From Bog-375 sp049698695 (GTDB lineage Bacteria > Acidobacteriota > Terriglobia > Bryobacterales > Bryobacteraceae), in the NCBI GenBank assembly GCA_049698695.1, contig JBAVYH010000003.1, forward strand, positions 1 through 64,000: 64,000 bases of DNA, in the 5' to 3' direction. A program made the translations under genes and the position numbers. Position 1 is the first letter of the stretch; each line of letters starts with the position of its first letter. Under the pieces are notes generated by a model. The model saw only the letters and a list, made by a program, of their open reading frames with translations, was not told where the DNA came from and made no database searches. Below, piece by piece: positions 7,789 through 16,933 of the stretch.

Positions 7789-8214
7789 TCAGATCTCCCA
7801 GTTCAATACGTCCTCGCTCTGTTTGTCCGCCCAATCGCGCAGCAGTTCCCCGATGCTGGTGTGGTCGATGATGGCCGCCACCGCCAGATCCACCTGATTC
7901 CACATGTCCGTGAACGGCGTCTCGGGTTTTGTCCGGCCTCGCCCCCTGCTCTCCGGCGGGCCATCCACCGAGCGGATCACTTCGCCCACCATGATCGATT
8001 CCGCCGGCCGCGCCAGCAGGTAGCCGCCCTCCGCCCCGCGCCGCGATTCCACGAACCCAGCCTGCTTCAAGCCCACCAGGATCAATTCCAGAAACTTCTG
8101 TGGAATCTTCCGCCGTCGCGCGATATCCGCGATCTTCACCGGCTCGCCCGGCTTCTGCGACGCCAAGTCCAGAATCGCTTGCAGCGCGTACTCGGCTTTG
8201 ACTGAAGTCGTCAT
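7789..8214 (-). CDS. Rrf2-family transcriptional regulator, probable cysteine-metabolism regulator
   Basis: The 141-residue product has the Rrf2 winged helix: VKAEYALQAILDLA at the N-terminus, KIADIARRRKIPQKFLELI as helix-turn-helix, and SRRGAEGGYLLARP as wing. It has no cysteine at all, so unlike IscR or NsrR it cannot hold an Fe-S cluster. Cluster-free Rrf2 proteins include CymR, which senses cysteine status through CysK. The immediate downstream cysK supports that comparison. Start at ATG 8214 rather than the ORF start 8247, because MTTSVKAEYA aligns with family N-termini. A TAGAAT at 8252-8257 on this strand may be the -10 box. Confidence 0.9.
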   Translation of the reverse strand: MTTSVKAEYALQAILDLASQKPGEPVKIADIARRRKIPQKFLELILVGLKQAGFVESRRGAEGGYLLARPAESIMVGEVIRSVDGPPESRGRGRTKPETPFTDMWNQVDLAVAAIIDHTSIGELLRDWADKQSEDVLNWEI

Positions 8215-8324
8215 ACCGCCCCGGGGAGCAATGCCCGCAATCCCCACAGAGATTCTAGGTCAAACCGGAACCGCCGCGCAATCGGTTTGTTTTCCCGCGG
8301 TTTGCCCTCGCGCCGGCGGTGTCG

Positions 8325-8879
8325 CTACGCTAAATTGAGAACTTGTTTTACGGTGCCGCTCTGATCCTGAATTTTCTGCTGCAGCAGGAGCAGCGCATAA
8401 ATCAATTGCTCCGGACGCGGCGGGCATCCCGGCACGAAAACGTCGATCGGAATCACCTGGTTGACCGGGATCAGCGCGTAATTGTGGAACACTCCGGTGG
8501 AGGTGGCGCAGGCGCCCATCGAGATGGCCCATTTCGGCTCCGGCATCTGCTGATACAAGTGGCGGATCACTGGCGCCATCTTGTTCGAGACCCGCCCGGC
8601 GATGATCATCAGGTCGGATTGCCGCGGCGATCCGCGAAACACTTCCGCGCCAAAGCGGGCGATGTCGAAGCGCGAAGCGCTCATCGACATCATCTCGATG
8701 GCGCAGCACGCCAGGCCGAACGACATGGGCCAGATGGAATTCTTGCGCGCCCAATTCACCGCCTTGTCGAGCGTGGTGAGAAGGATGCCCTCGGAAGCCG
8801 CGGCAGCGCTGTTCGAAAACGTGTAGTCGTCGAGGCGCGCGAAGAGGTCCGCGGGGCCGCTGGCTAAGGGCTTTTCCAT
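8325..8879 (-). CDS. nuoB: NADH-quinone oxidoreductase subunit B, isolated gene
   Basis: The 184-residue product is the complex I subunit that holds cluster N2 next to the quinone site. The four N2 ligands are visible: the tandem pair in FGLACCAIEMM, GACAT and VPGCPPRPE. The start is ATG 8879, with AGGAG five bases upstream; longer in-frame starts are a by-product of GC-rich antisense coding in malQ. None of nuoA, nuoC, nuoD or other complex I genes is nearby: downstream is the cysK operon and upstream is divergent malQ. The copy therefore either serves a complex encoded elsewhere or is a second nuoB. Confidence 0.95.
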   Translation of the reverse strand: MEKPLASGPADLFARLDDYTFSNSAAAASEGILLTTLDKAVNWARKNSIWPMSFGLACCAIEMMSMSASRFDIARFGAEVFRGSPRQSDLMIIAGRVSNKMAPVIRHLYQQMPEPKWAISMGACATSTGVFHNYALIPVNQVIPIDVFVPGCPPRPEQLIYALLLLQQKIQDQSGTVKQVLNLA

Positions 8880-8945
8880 CTCTTCTCCTGCTTCCATTTT
8901 CGCATGGCAGGCGGCGCTCTTGTAGAATCGAAGTTTACCCACCCG

Positions 8946-11171
8946 ATGCCGTCTGAAACCTTCGAGCAGTTGCTGGACCGCGCCGCCTCCCTGTATGGTA
9001 TCGAGCCGTACTTCTGGGACATCTGGGGCCACAAGCACGAAATCACTCTGGAAGCCAAGCAGGCCCTCCTCCGCGCGCGGGGCGTCGCCGCCGGCAGCGC
9101 CGCCGAAATCGAACAATCGCTCGCCCGCCGCGCCCGTGCCGAATGGCAGCAACTGCTTCCGCCCGCGGTGGTGGTCACCATCGCCGCGGAAACAGAACTG
9201 CCGCTCAACGTTGCGGCCAATTGCCCCGACACGGTGGCGCGCGTAGCCATCCATCGGGAAGACGGCGGCGAGATGACGTTCGATCTCCAGTTGGCGGACC
9301 TCCCCGTATCCGAATCCGCTGAAATCGACGGGCGAACCTGGGTACGCAAGCTGGGCCGTCTGCCGGTGTCGCTGCCGCTGGGCTACCACCAGGTGAGAGC
9401 GGCCATCGGCAGCGCGCAGGCCGAAACCCGCTACATCGTAACGCCCGAGCGCGCCTGGAACGATCACATGCCGGGGCCCGGCCGCCGCGCCGTCGGAGTC
9501 GCCGTGAGCTTGTACGGCGTCCGCTCCGCGCAGAACTGGGGATGCGGAGATTTCCGCGACCTGCTGGGGGTGATTGATTGGGTGGCCGAGGACCTGGAGG
9601 CCAGCTTCGTCAGCCTCAATCCTCTGCACGCCATTCACAATCGGCGTCCCTTCAACACCAGCCCCTACCTGCCAAATTCCATCTGCTACCAGAATTTCAT
9701 TTACCTCGACGTCGAAGGAATGGAGGATTTCGTCCGCTCGTCCCGCGCCCGGCGGCTGCGTGCCACCGCGCCGGTGGAAGCCGAAATCCGCCGGCTTCGC
9801 GAAGCTCCCTTTGTCGATTACGAAGGCGTGGCCGCGCTCAAGCTGCGCTTTCTCAGGCTGCTGTTCGCTGAGTTTCTGCGCGAGTGGCGCGCCGGCTCGC
9901 CGCGCGCCGCCCAGTTCAATGAATACTGTGAGCGCGAAGGCGATCTGCTCGAAAAATTCGCCCTCTATTGCGCGCTCGACGAGTGGCTGCACCGCCGCGA
10001 TCCGCGTGTGTGGACGTGGCCCGAGTGGCCGCCCGAATACCGAGACCCCGATTCGGCCGCCACCCGCGCCTTCCGCCAAAAACACTGGCGCTCCGTCCTG
10101 TTTTATCAGTACCTGCAATGGCAGACCGGACTGCAGCTAGAATGCGCCCAGCAGCACGCGCGCGCCCGCAAGATGTCGATCGGCCTCTACCACGATCTCG
10201 CTCTCGCCACCGACCGCTTCGGCTCCGATCTCTGGGCCCACCGCCCCTTCTTCGTCTCCGGCTGCAGCGTCGGCTCGCCGCCCGACGATTTCGCCCTCGC
10301 CGGCCAGGATTGGGGCTTCCCGCCGCCCAACGCCGAAGTCCACCGCGCCGACGGCTACCGCCTCTTCGCCGAAACCATCCGCCACAACGCGCGTTACGGC
10401 GGCGCGCTGCGCATGGATCACGTGATGCGCCTGTTCCGCCTCTACTGGATTCCCGATGGCAGCGACGCCGCCCACGGCGCCTACGTCAAGGAAGTTACGC
10501 TCGACTTTATCCGCATTCTGGCCCTCGAAAGCGTGCGCAATCGCGTGGTGGTCGTCGGCGAAGATCTGGGCACCGTGGAACAGGGCGTTCGGGAAATCCT
10601 CCACCAATTCGGCGTCCTCAGTTACCGCCTCTTCTACTTCGAGAAGAACGGGCGCGGCGAGTTCCGCCGCTACCAGGAATACGCGCCGCAGGCATTGGTC
10701 TCTTCCACCACCCACGACTTGCCCACCCTGGCCGGCTTCTGGATCGGGGCCGACCTTGGCGCCCGCCGCACCGCCGGCATGCTGGACCAGGCCGCTTTCG
10801 AAGCCCAATCTCGCGCGCGCCTCGAAGACAAGCAGAAGATACTCAACATGCTGTTCGATCTCGAACTGCTGCCGCCCGATTTGCCCCGCCGCGCCCAGGA
10901 TTACCCGGTGCTCTCCGGCGAGCTGCACAACGCCATCGTCGGCTTCCTCGCCTTGACGCCATGCCAATTACTGGCCATCAACCAGGAGGATCTTACCAAG
11001 GAAACAGAGCAGCAGAACCTTCCCGGGACCACCTGGCAATACCCCAACTGGTGCCGCAAAATGCGCTTCTCGCTCGAGCAGTTGCGCGGCGATCCCGAAG
11101 CCCGCGGCTACACCGCCATGTTCCGCAACTGGATCATCAAATCCGGACGGAAGAACCAGCCGGCGGAGTGA
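8946..11171 (+). CDS. malQ: 4-alpha-glucanotransferase (GH77, amylomaltase)
   Basis: The enzyme disproportionates maltodextrins and takes part in glycogen/maltose use in the cytoplasm. The 741-residue length, with about 190 residues before the barrel, fits the longer MalQ type with an extra N-terminal domain. The barrel shows NTSPYLPNS, DLALATDRFGSDLW, LRMDHVMRLFRLYWIP with the nucleophile Asp, VVGEDLGTV with the acid/base Glu, and SSTTHDLPTLAGFW with the third carboxylate. I choose ATG 8946 (MPSETFEQLL) over the longer frame from 8904, because 8904 runs into the nuoB start region. A TAGAAT at 8923-8928 is a possible -10 box; no clear ribosome-binding site exists. Confidence 0.95.
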   Translation: MPSETFEQLLDRAASLYGIEPYFWDIWGHKHEITLEAKQALLRARGVAAGSAAEIEQSLARRARAEWQQLLPPAVVVTIAAETELPLNVAANCPDTVARVAIHREDGGEMTFDLQLADLPVSESAEIDGRTWVRKLGRLPVSLPLGYHQVRAAIGSAQAETRYIVTPERAWNDHMPGPGRRAVGVAVSLYGVRSAQNWGCGDFRDLLGVIDWVAEDLEASFVSLNPLHAIHNRRPFNTSPYLPNSICYQNFIYLDVEGMEDFVRSSRARRLRATAPVEAEIRRLREAPFVDYEGVAALKLRFLRLLFAEFLREWRAGSPRAAQFNEYCEREGDLLEKFALYCALDEWLHRRDPRVWTWPEWPPEYRDPDSAATRAFRQKHWRSVLFYQYLQWQTGLQLECAQQHARARKMSIGLYHDLALATDRFGSDLWAHRPFFVSGCSVGSPPDDFALAGQDWGFPPPNAEVHRADGYRLFAETIRHNARYGGALRMDHVMRLFRLYWIPDGSDAAHGAYVKEVTLDFIRILALESVRNRVVVVGEDLGTVEQGVREILHQFGVLSYRLFYFEKNGRGEFRRYQEYAPQALVSSTTHDLPTLAGFWIGADLGARRTAGMLDQAAFEAQSRARLEDKQKILNMLFDLELLPPDLPRRAQDYPVLSGELHNAIVGFLALTPCQLLAINQEDLTKETEQQNLPGTTWQYPNWCRKMRFSLEQLRGDPEARGYTAMFRNWIIKSGRKNQPAE

Positions 11172-11360
11172 GCAACGCTGTTCCGAGGCCCGCCATTCTT
11201 GCCCAGCCCGCCCGGCAGGCCCCAGCCACGCTTGCAATTGGGATACACTGACGCAAGAGGCAGAGGCGCGGCATTCGCCGTGCCGGCATGCCCATCGGCC
11301 TTCGGCTGCGGCGGACCATTTGGCCCGACACACCGGTTGCCAGACTTAAGGAAATTACGA

Positions 11361-12677
11361 ATGGAACAAAAACTAAAGATCGCCGTGTTTATCGATTTCG
11401 ATAACATCGAGATCGGCGTCAAGTCCACACTGCACCGCGAATTCGACGTGGCGGCGGTGTTGGACGCGCTCAAAGAACGCGGCGAAATCGTCACCAAGTT
11501 CGCTTATGCGAACTGGGGCAGACAGGAAGCGGCCACGCGGCCTCTCTCTGAGCACGCCGTCCAGATGGTGCAGCGCGACCCTTCGCCGCGCGGCGACAAG
11601 AACGGCGCCGATATCAACCTGGCGCTCGACGCGCTGGAAATGGCCTTCACCCACGACCACATCAACGCCTTCGCGATCGTCAGCGGCGACAGCGATTTCA
11701 TCGCCCTGGTGAACAAGCTCAAACAGTACGACAAGCGGATCTTCGTGGTAGGCGGACGCGCCTTCACCAGTACAATTCTGCAAAAAAACTGCCACGAGTT
11801 CATCGCCTACGAAGCCATCATCGATGATGCCCCCCGCTCGCGCTCGCATGAGCGGCCGCCGGCCGAAAAGCAGCAGCATCTGCAACCGCCGCCGCAGCAG
11901 CAGGCGCAGCCGCCGCAGCAGCGCTCGCAGCACAAACGCGTGGCGCTTGATCTCAGCCAGTCCATGCCGCTGGTGGAACGCGCCTTAGGCGTGCTCGAGC
12001 GGCGCGAAGTGCGGCCGCAGCTCGGCCTGCTCAAGTCCACTATGCTGCAGCTCGATTCCACGTTCAATGAGAAGGCCTACGGTGCCAGCTCGTTCACCGA
12101 TTTCGTGGAAAAGCTGCAGAAGGCCGACTTCGTCGATGTCTCGGGCGGCGAGGGCCGCTACATGATTCGCCTCAAAGGCAGCGTTGCGGCCGAGAAACCC
12201 GGCGCCAAGCCGGAGGAGGCGATACCGCTGCTCCGCGACGTGCTCGAAACGCATCGGCTGGACGTGGACAATGGCGCCCTCGCCGACGATCTGGCCGAGT
12301 GGGTCAAGAGCGACCACCCCGCTTTCGACTGGCGCCAATACGGGTTCCAGGAATTCAGCGAGCTGCTTAACTACGCGCAGGACAAGAGCCTGGTGCGCAT
12401 TCAGGCCGATGAAGAGCGCGGCCTGATTGTGTTCCTCGGCGCCGAGTTCCATCCGCCCGCAGCGCCGCCGGAGCCCGAGCCCGAACCGCACATCGAGGAA
12501 GAGGAAGACGAACCGCAGCCCCTGGTGCCCGGCCAGCCGACCGCCACCGGAGAGATTCCCATCCCCGCGCCGCCGCCCAAAGTGCAGCGCCGCCCTCGCG
12601 TCCCACGCAAAACCTCCGGCGATGGTACGCAGAAGAAGCGCGTTTCCCGCCCGCGCAAGAAACCTCCTGTGCAGTAA
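11361..12677 (+). CDS. NYN-domain ribonuclease-like protein with two LOTUS/OST-HTH domains
   Basis: The 438-residue product begins with an NYN/PIN-like domain (residues 1 to about 150). Its acidic site residues appear in FIDFDN (Asp12, Asp14), GADINLALD and SGDSDF. A Gln/Pro-rich linker at about residues 154-195 follows. Two OST-HTH/LOTUS-like winged helices come next, at about 194-273 (FNEKAYGASSFTDFVEKL) and 284-366 (DWRQYGFQEFSELLNY). The tail is acidic and then strongly basic. The architecture points to RNA binding and cleavage; the LOTUS family binds RNA, notably G-rich or G4 RNA in reported cases. The target is unknown. ATG 11361 has AAGGAAA upstream. Confidence 0.9.
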   Translation: MEQKLKIAVFIDFDNIEIGVKSTLHREFDVAAVLDALKERGEIVTKFAYANWGRQEAATRPLSEHAVQMVQRDPSPRGDKNGADINLALDALEMAFTHDHINAFAIVSGDSDFIALVNKLKQYDKRIFVVGGRAFTSTILQKNCHEFIAYEAIIDDAPRSRSHERPPAEKQQHLQPPPQQQAQPPQQRSQHKRVALDLSQSMPLVERALGVLERREVRPQLGLLKSTMLQLDSTFNEKAYGASSFTDFVEKLQKADFVDVSGGEGRYMIRLKGSVAAEKPGAKPEEAIPLLRDVLETHRLDVDNGALADDLAEWVKSDHPAFDWRQYGFQEFSELLNYAQDKSLVRIQADEERGLIVFLGAEFHPPAAPPEPEPEPHIEEEEDEPQPLVPGQPTATGEIPIPAPPPKVQRRPRVPRKTSGDGTQKKRVSRPRKKPPVQ

Positions 12678-12684
12678 TGCTGTA

Positions 12685-12705
12685 GGGGCCGGGCATGCCC
12701 GGCCC
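12685..12705. repeat. Second copy of the GGGCATGCCC palindrome
   Basis: GGGCCGGGCATGCCCGGCCC is a perfect palindrome in the gap between the NYN-LOTUS gene and purA. It matches the core and arms of the element at 3045-3074 and continues in both with GTAGGGG/CCCCTAC flanks. It is thus a dispersed intergenic repeat. The rest of this 136-bp gap holds a probable purA promoter. Confidence 0.7.
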
Positions 12706-12813
12706 GCGGGCTTCCCCATTCTTTCATCCAATCCCTGTGTCGCGCACTCTTTGCCGTGCCGAACATCACTCGCGGCGGCATCGCTACGCTAGAATAGTTT
12801 GGACTCGCTTTTC

Positions 12814-14118
12814 ATGGCAAACATCATCATCCTCGGCTCCCAGTGGGGAGACGAGGGCAAGGGCAAAGTTGTCGACCTGTTCTCAGAACGATTCGACATT
12901 GTGGCGCGCTACCAGGGCGGGCACAACGCCGGCCACACCGTCTTCATCGGCTTGAAGAAGTTCATCCTCAAGTTGATTCCCAGCGGCATTCTGCGACCCG
13001 GGAAAAAGGCCGTCATCGGCAACGGCCTGGTGCTCGATCCGGCGGCGCTGCTTGAGGAAATCGAGACTCTGGAAGCGGCCGGCGTTGATGTCACTCACAA
13101 CCTCGCCATCAGCAATCGGGCGCACGTGCTGTTCCCGCAACATCGCATGATGGAGCGCATGTCCGAAGGCCGCCCCGGGCGCATTTCCATCGGCACCACC
13201 TCGCGCGGCATCGGGCCGTGCTACGAAGACAAAATCGCGCGCCGTGGCATCCGCGTCGCCGACCTGCTCGACCGGGACGCCTTCCGCGCCCAGTACGATT
13301 CGCTGATGGAGGAAAAGCACGCCATCGCCCGCACTTTTGGCATCGACGAGGAAGACGATGCGCACGCCATCCGCGACCGCTACGAAATGCTGGCCGAACG
13401 CATACGCCCCATGGTGTGCGACACGGCCATGCTGCTCAACGAAGCCATTCGAGCGGGAAAGCGCGTCTTGTTCGAGGGTGCGCAGGGAACCATGCTCGAT
13501 ATCGATCACGGCACCTACCCGTTCGTCACCTCGTCGAGCGCCTCGGCCGGCGGAGCCTGCACCGGCACCGGCGTCGCTCCGACGCGGATTGGCGGCGTCA
13601 TCGGCGTTTCCAAGGCCTATATCACCCGCGTCGGCGGCGGCCCGTTTCCCACCGAAGCGCGCGACCCGGAGGGCGAACAGATCCGCCGCCGCGGTAACGA
13701 ATTCGGCGCCGTTACCGGACGCCCCCGGCGCTGCGGTTGGTTTGACGCCCCGCTACTGCGTTACACCGCAACCATCAACGGCATCGATAGCCTGGTGGTG
13801 ACCAAGTTGGACGTGCTCGACGAGTTCGATACCATCCCCGTCTGCGTCGGCTATCGCGCCTGCGGCCGGGACCTGTTGGAGATGCCGCCGCGCGTGGCCA
13901 GCATGGAAAACGCTGAGCCGGTCTACGAGTGCCTGCCCGGCTGGAAGACGTCCACCTTCGGCGTGTCTGCCTATGACGAATTGCCGGCCCGCGCCAAGGA
14001 CTACCTGGCATTTCTCGAAAGCCGCGCCGGCGTGGAAATCGGCTCCGTCTCCACCGGGCCCGAGCGCAACCAGACCATCGTGCGCGCCGGTTCGCGCCTG
14101 GAAGCGCTGCTGCGGTAG
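12814..14118 (+). CDS. purA: Adenylosuccinate synthetase
   Basis: The enzyme joins IMP and aspartate with GTP to form adenylosuccinate, the first committed step to AMP. The P-loop-like QWGDEGKGK with its catalytic Asp is at the N-terminus, followed by GGHNAGHT with the catalytic His. Further signatures are GTTSRGIGPCYEDK, GAQGTMLDIDHGTYPFVTSS and the GTP-binding TKLDVLD. The 434-residue length is typical. I prefer ATG 12814 (MANIIILG) over the TTG at 12799. A TAGAAT at 12790-12795 could be the -10 box. The gene stands alone. Confidence 0.97.
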   Translation: MANIIILGSQWGDEGKGKVVDLFSERFDIVARYQGGHNAGHTVFIGLKKFILKLIPSGILRPGKKAVIGNGLVLDPAALLEEIETLEAAGVDVTHNLAISNRAHVLFPQHRMMERMSEGRPGRISIGTTSRGIGPCYEDKIARRGIRVADLLDRDAFRAQYDSLMEEKHAIARTFGIDEEDDAHAIRDRYEMLAERIRPMVCDTAMLLNEAIRAGKRVLFEGAQGTMLDIDHGTYPFVTSSSASAGGACTGTGVAPTRIGGVIGVSKAYITRVGGGPFPTEARDPEGEQIRRRGNEFGAVTGRPRRCGWFDAPLLRYTATINGIDSLVVTKLDVLDEFDTIPVCVGYRACGRDLLEMPPRVASMENAEPVYECLPGWKTSTFGVSAYDELPARAKDYLAFLESRAGVEIGSVSTGPERNQTIVRAGSRLEALLR

Positions 14119-14179
14119 CGCGGCGAACGCGAGTACAGCTCGATCAGGTCCGACGGAGTTGCCACACTACGCGAGTGCA

Positions 14180-15904
14180 CTACTTGATCTGCACGGTCGC
14201 ACTCGCCGCCGCCAGCTTGCCTTCCAGGGCATCCAGCGCCACCGCGCGCACGGAGTAGCTGCCCGGAGGCGCCTGGAGCGTCATCGCGGCAGTGAGGCCG
14301 GTCTTCGCCAATTGCGCGAAAGTCGCATTCCTGAAATTCAGCTCTACTTCGCTTTCCTTGCCCGTCACGAAGCTGCCGCGGCTATCCCGCAGAACCGCTA
14401 CAATGATCAGTCTCTGCGCCCGCCGGTCGTGGTTGGTCGTGAAACGCAGGCGGTTGACATCCACGTGCGCGACCATTGCTATGCCCGGCGGACCCGCCCA
14501 CTGCTCCCAGGTGAACCTGGCCGGCAAGTCCGTGATGGTATCCGAGGCCGTCACTTCACCCTCCAGTTTGGATAGCGGCGAGGCTGACGAGGCAGCCTGG
14601 GTCGAGGGCGCCGTGTAGCCCAACCGGGCCTGCAGCGAATACCGTTTGCCCGCGGCGAGCTGCACTTTCAGGCGATGAAAACGCCCGTCGGCCGCCACGT
14701 CCGAAGGCGCGAAGCCGAGCACATACATGGTCTCCGGCACCATGCCCAACTCCCGGAAGCCCCGCGCCAGATCGTTGCTGTTGTGGTAGAACGTGCCGCC
14801 CGTGCCAGAGGCCAGAACCGCCATTGCGTCGTCCCCCGCCTGCGCCGTCCTCTCCGCCATGTTCGCCGCTACGAATCCACCCTCACGCTGGGAAGCCTCA
14901 CCTCCCGGAATCACCGGGTACAGCCGCTTGGCGGCCAGAGTGTTGATCACTACTTCCGCGTGCAGCGCCTTGGCCATCAACCGCTCCAGGTCGACCTCCA
15001 AGTTGCCCGCGAGGAATCCCGAGGAGGTCAGCACAATCGTGCGCTGTCCCGGCAATTTCGCCATGGCGTCCACCACGCTTTCGACCACGCGCAGCGTATT
15101 CCTTGAGTTACCCAGCCCGCGCTCCCAGATCGCCCATGAACGAGCCATCACCTGGTTCTCGGGGCACGGAGTGTGCTGGCAGGCTGAACATTCGTCCGTT
15201 TTGGCGCGCAGTAGGGCTTTATCCAGGTAATTGACGATCAAGTACGCCTCATAGGGCGAGATAGGGGGGCACTCTTGCGCCGAATAAGCGGTGAATCTCT
15301 GATGGGAGGTAACCTTGGCGATCTGCTCGACCAGCTTTGGCACATCCCCGATGAACTCGGAATCCTGCGACTGTGCCGTAGTGACTACCGCCACGCGGTC
15401 GCCCGGTGCCAGGGCGGTTTTGACGAATTGTTCAGCCGCCTTCTTGACCGGCTTCAAGGCGATCATGTCGGTGTTCAGATCGTCGAAGCAAAGTGCCACG
15501 AAGCGGGGACGCGATTCGCCTTTCGGCGCCGCGACGTGAGCGGGCGCTGCCGGGACGGCAGCCGGCTTCACGCCACTATTAGTGTCCCCCTGTGGCGTGA
15601 AATGTTCCACCGAGAAGGCCGTGATCGTCTGTTTCTTCCCGGCGTCGTAGATTTCGAAGTCGTCCCGTGTGAGACCGGCAACCGCGCGGCGCTGCCCATC
15701 GCGGACCACCACCGGGACCTCCACCAGGTCCACCTGGGCGCGCAACGTGACAGTCGATGGAGGCAGGTAGGGAAAGGTACGCGCATGCATCTCGTCGGGT
15801 GCGATGGACTGAGCCGTCGCCGGGCCGAGAAAGGCAAGCACCGCTGGTACCGCGAGGTAGGGCCTCTTGAAGTAATGCACCTTGTCTGGGTGCGAGCATA
15901 GCAT
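14180..15904 (-). CDS. Secreted VWFA-related acidobacterial domain protein
   Basis: The 574-residue product has an N-terminal signal peptide ending near PATAQS. The segment VDLVEVPVVVRDGQRRAVAGLTRDDFEIYDAGKKQTI is the hallmark opening of the VWFA-related acidobacterial family (TIGR03436). A von Willebrand A-like fold follows, with FVALCFDDLNTD in place of a classical DxSxS MIDAS and TIVLTSSGF further on. A cysteine-rich insert (CSACQHTPC) lies at about residue 250. The family is expanded in Acidobacteria and its function is unknown. The start is uncertain: ATG 15904 lacks a clear ribosome-binding site, and the 5' end overlaps no neighbour. Confidence 0.85.
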   Translation of the reverse strand: MLCSHPDKVHYFKRPYLAVPAVLAFLGPATAQSIAPDEMHARTFPYLPPSTVTLRAQVDLVEVPVVVRDGQRRAVAGLTRDDFEIYDAGKKQTITAFSVEHFTPQGDTNSGVKPAAVPAAPAHVAAPKGESRPRFVALCFDDLNTDMIALKPVKKAAEQFVKTALAPGDRVAVVTTAQSQDSEFIGDVPKLVEQIAKVTSHQRFTAYSAQECPPISPYEAYLIVNYLDKALLRAKTDECSACQHTPCPENQVMARSWAIWERGLGNSRNTLRVVESVVDAMAKLPGQRTIVLTSSGFLAGNLEVDLERLMAKALHAEVVINTLAAKRLYPVIPGGEASQREGGFVAANMAERTAQAGDDAMAVLASGTGGTFYHNSNDLARGFRELGMVPETMYVLGFAPSDVAADGRFHRLKVQLAAGKRYSLQARLGYTAPSTQAASSASPLSKLEGEVTASDTITDLPARFTWEQWAGPPGIAMVAHVDVNRLRFTTNHDRRAQRLIIVAVLRDSRGSFVTGKESEVELNFRNATFAQLAKTGLTAAMTLQAPPGSYSVRAVALDALEGKLAAASATVQIK

Positions 15905-16037
15905 GCGAACGTCGGCATCAGCTCCGCGTGGCGTCACGTCGGCTCCATGGGGAATGCGGCGCTCTCGCGCACCCCGTCTTCAGCTCTCGCCGGAGCCTCC
16001 GCCCGGTTTGATGATATCCTGCGGAAGGACTCTGGGT

Positions 16038-16898
16038 ATGCGCGTTCCAGCGCCGCTGCTGTGCACGGCATGCGGTTTGGCCCTCTTCAGCGCGGTCTAC
16101 GCCTTCCAACGGCCATTCCGCCAGTACATCAGCATGGAGGGCTATGACGCCATCCCCATGCCCCCCGACTGGCGCGAGAAGACCGAGTGGGTGTTCGCCC
16201 GCCTGATGTACCCCGAGCATCCCAACGCCCTGTTCGGCAGTTGGGGGCGGTTCGGCCGGCGCGGCCGGCTCGACTGGCGCGAAGGCGGCACCAGTTGGAC
16301 CCAGGATTACCCGCGCGCCGACCGCCACTTCGCCCAGGCGCTGCGGCGCCTCACCCGCATCCACGTGCGCAGCGTCGAACAGCCGGTCAATCCCGACGAC
16401 ACCGACGACTTCTTCAACTGGCCGTGGATGAACGCCGGCGAGATGGGCGACTGGAAGCTTACCGCGGCCCAGGCCCTCACTTTGCGCGAGTACCTGCTGC
16501 GCGGCGGCTTCCTGATGCTCGACGATTTTTGGGGGCCGGAGGAATACGCGCGCTTCGATGAGACCATGAAGGCCGTGTTCCCTGATCGCCCGGTGGTCGA
16601 CATGCCCAACGACGACCCCATCTTCCACACCGTCTACAACCTCGACGACCGTTTCCAGGTGCTGGGCCAATGGGCCTTGAACCCGGACCGCGGCATGTTC
16701 CGCCGCCGTGCCCTCGGCACCGTCGCCCACTGGCTCGGCGTTTACGACGACAAGGGCCGCGTGATGGTGGCGATCTCCTTCAATTCCGATATCGGTGATT
16801 CATGGGAGTGGGCCGACGATCCGGACTATCCGGAAAAATTCTCCGCCTTGGGCATCCGCATCGGCGTCAACTACGTGGTTTACGCCATGACCCACTGA
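16038..16898 (+). CDS. DUF4159-family protein, probably exported
   Basis: The 286-residue product begins with a hydrophobic signal or anchor (MRVPAPLLCTACGLALFSAVYA). It contains FTFARLMYP-like KTEWVFARLMYP, SWTQDYPRADRHFAQALRRLTR and a glutamine-amidotransferase-like core RGGFLMLDDFWG, the pattern of DUF4159. DUF4159 proteins often sit near MoxR/VWA clusters, and here a VWFA protein is divergent next door; the role is not established. AAGGA eight bases upstream supports ATG 16038; the longer frame from 15882 would read back over the VWFA promoter. Confidence 0.85.
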   Translation: MRVPAPLLCTACGLALFSAVYAFQRPFRQYISMEGYDAIPMPPDWREKTEWVFARLMYPEHPNALFGSWGRFGRRGRLDWREGGTSWTQDYPRADRHFAQALRRLTRIHVRSVEQPVNPDDTDDFFNWPWMNAGEMGDWKLTAAQALTLREYLLRGGFLMLDDFWGPEEYARFDETMKAVFPDRPVVDMPNDDPIFHTVYNLDDRFQVLGQWALNPDRGMFRRRALGTVAHWLGVYDDKGRVMVAISFNSDIGDSWEWADDPDYPEKFSALGIRIGVNYVVYAMTH

Positions 16899-16933
16899 TC
16901 GCGCGCGCCCGTCTTTGATATCCTGAATACCTC

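Noticed and set aside
8880..10118. Extended nuoB frame reaching 10118
   Set aside because: The extra residues are antisense to malQ; a good ribosome-binding site fixes the start at 8879.
9968..11251. Arg/Pro-rich plus-strand frame inside malQ
   Set aside because: Composition is that of an out-of-frame reading of GC-rich codons; the GH77 motifs lie in the other frame.
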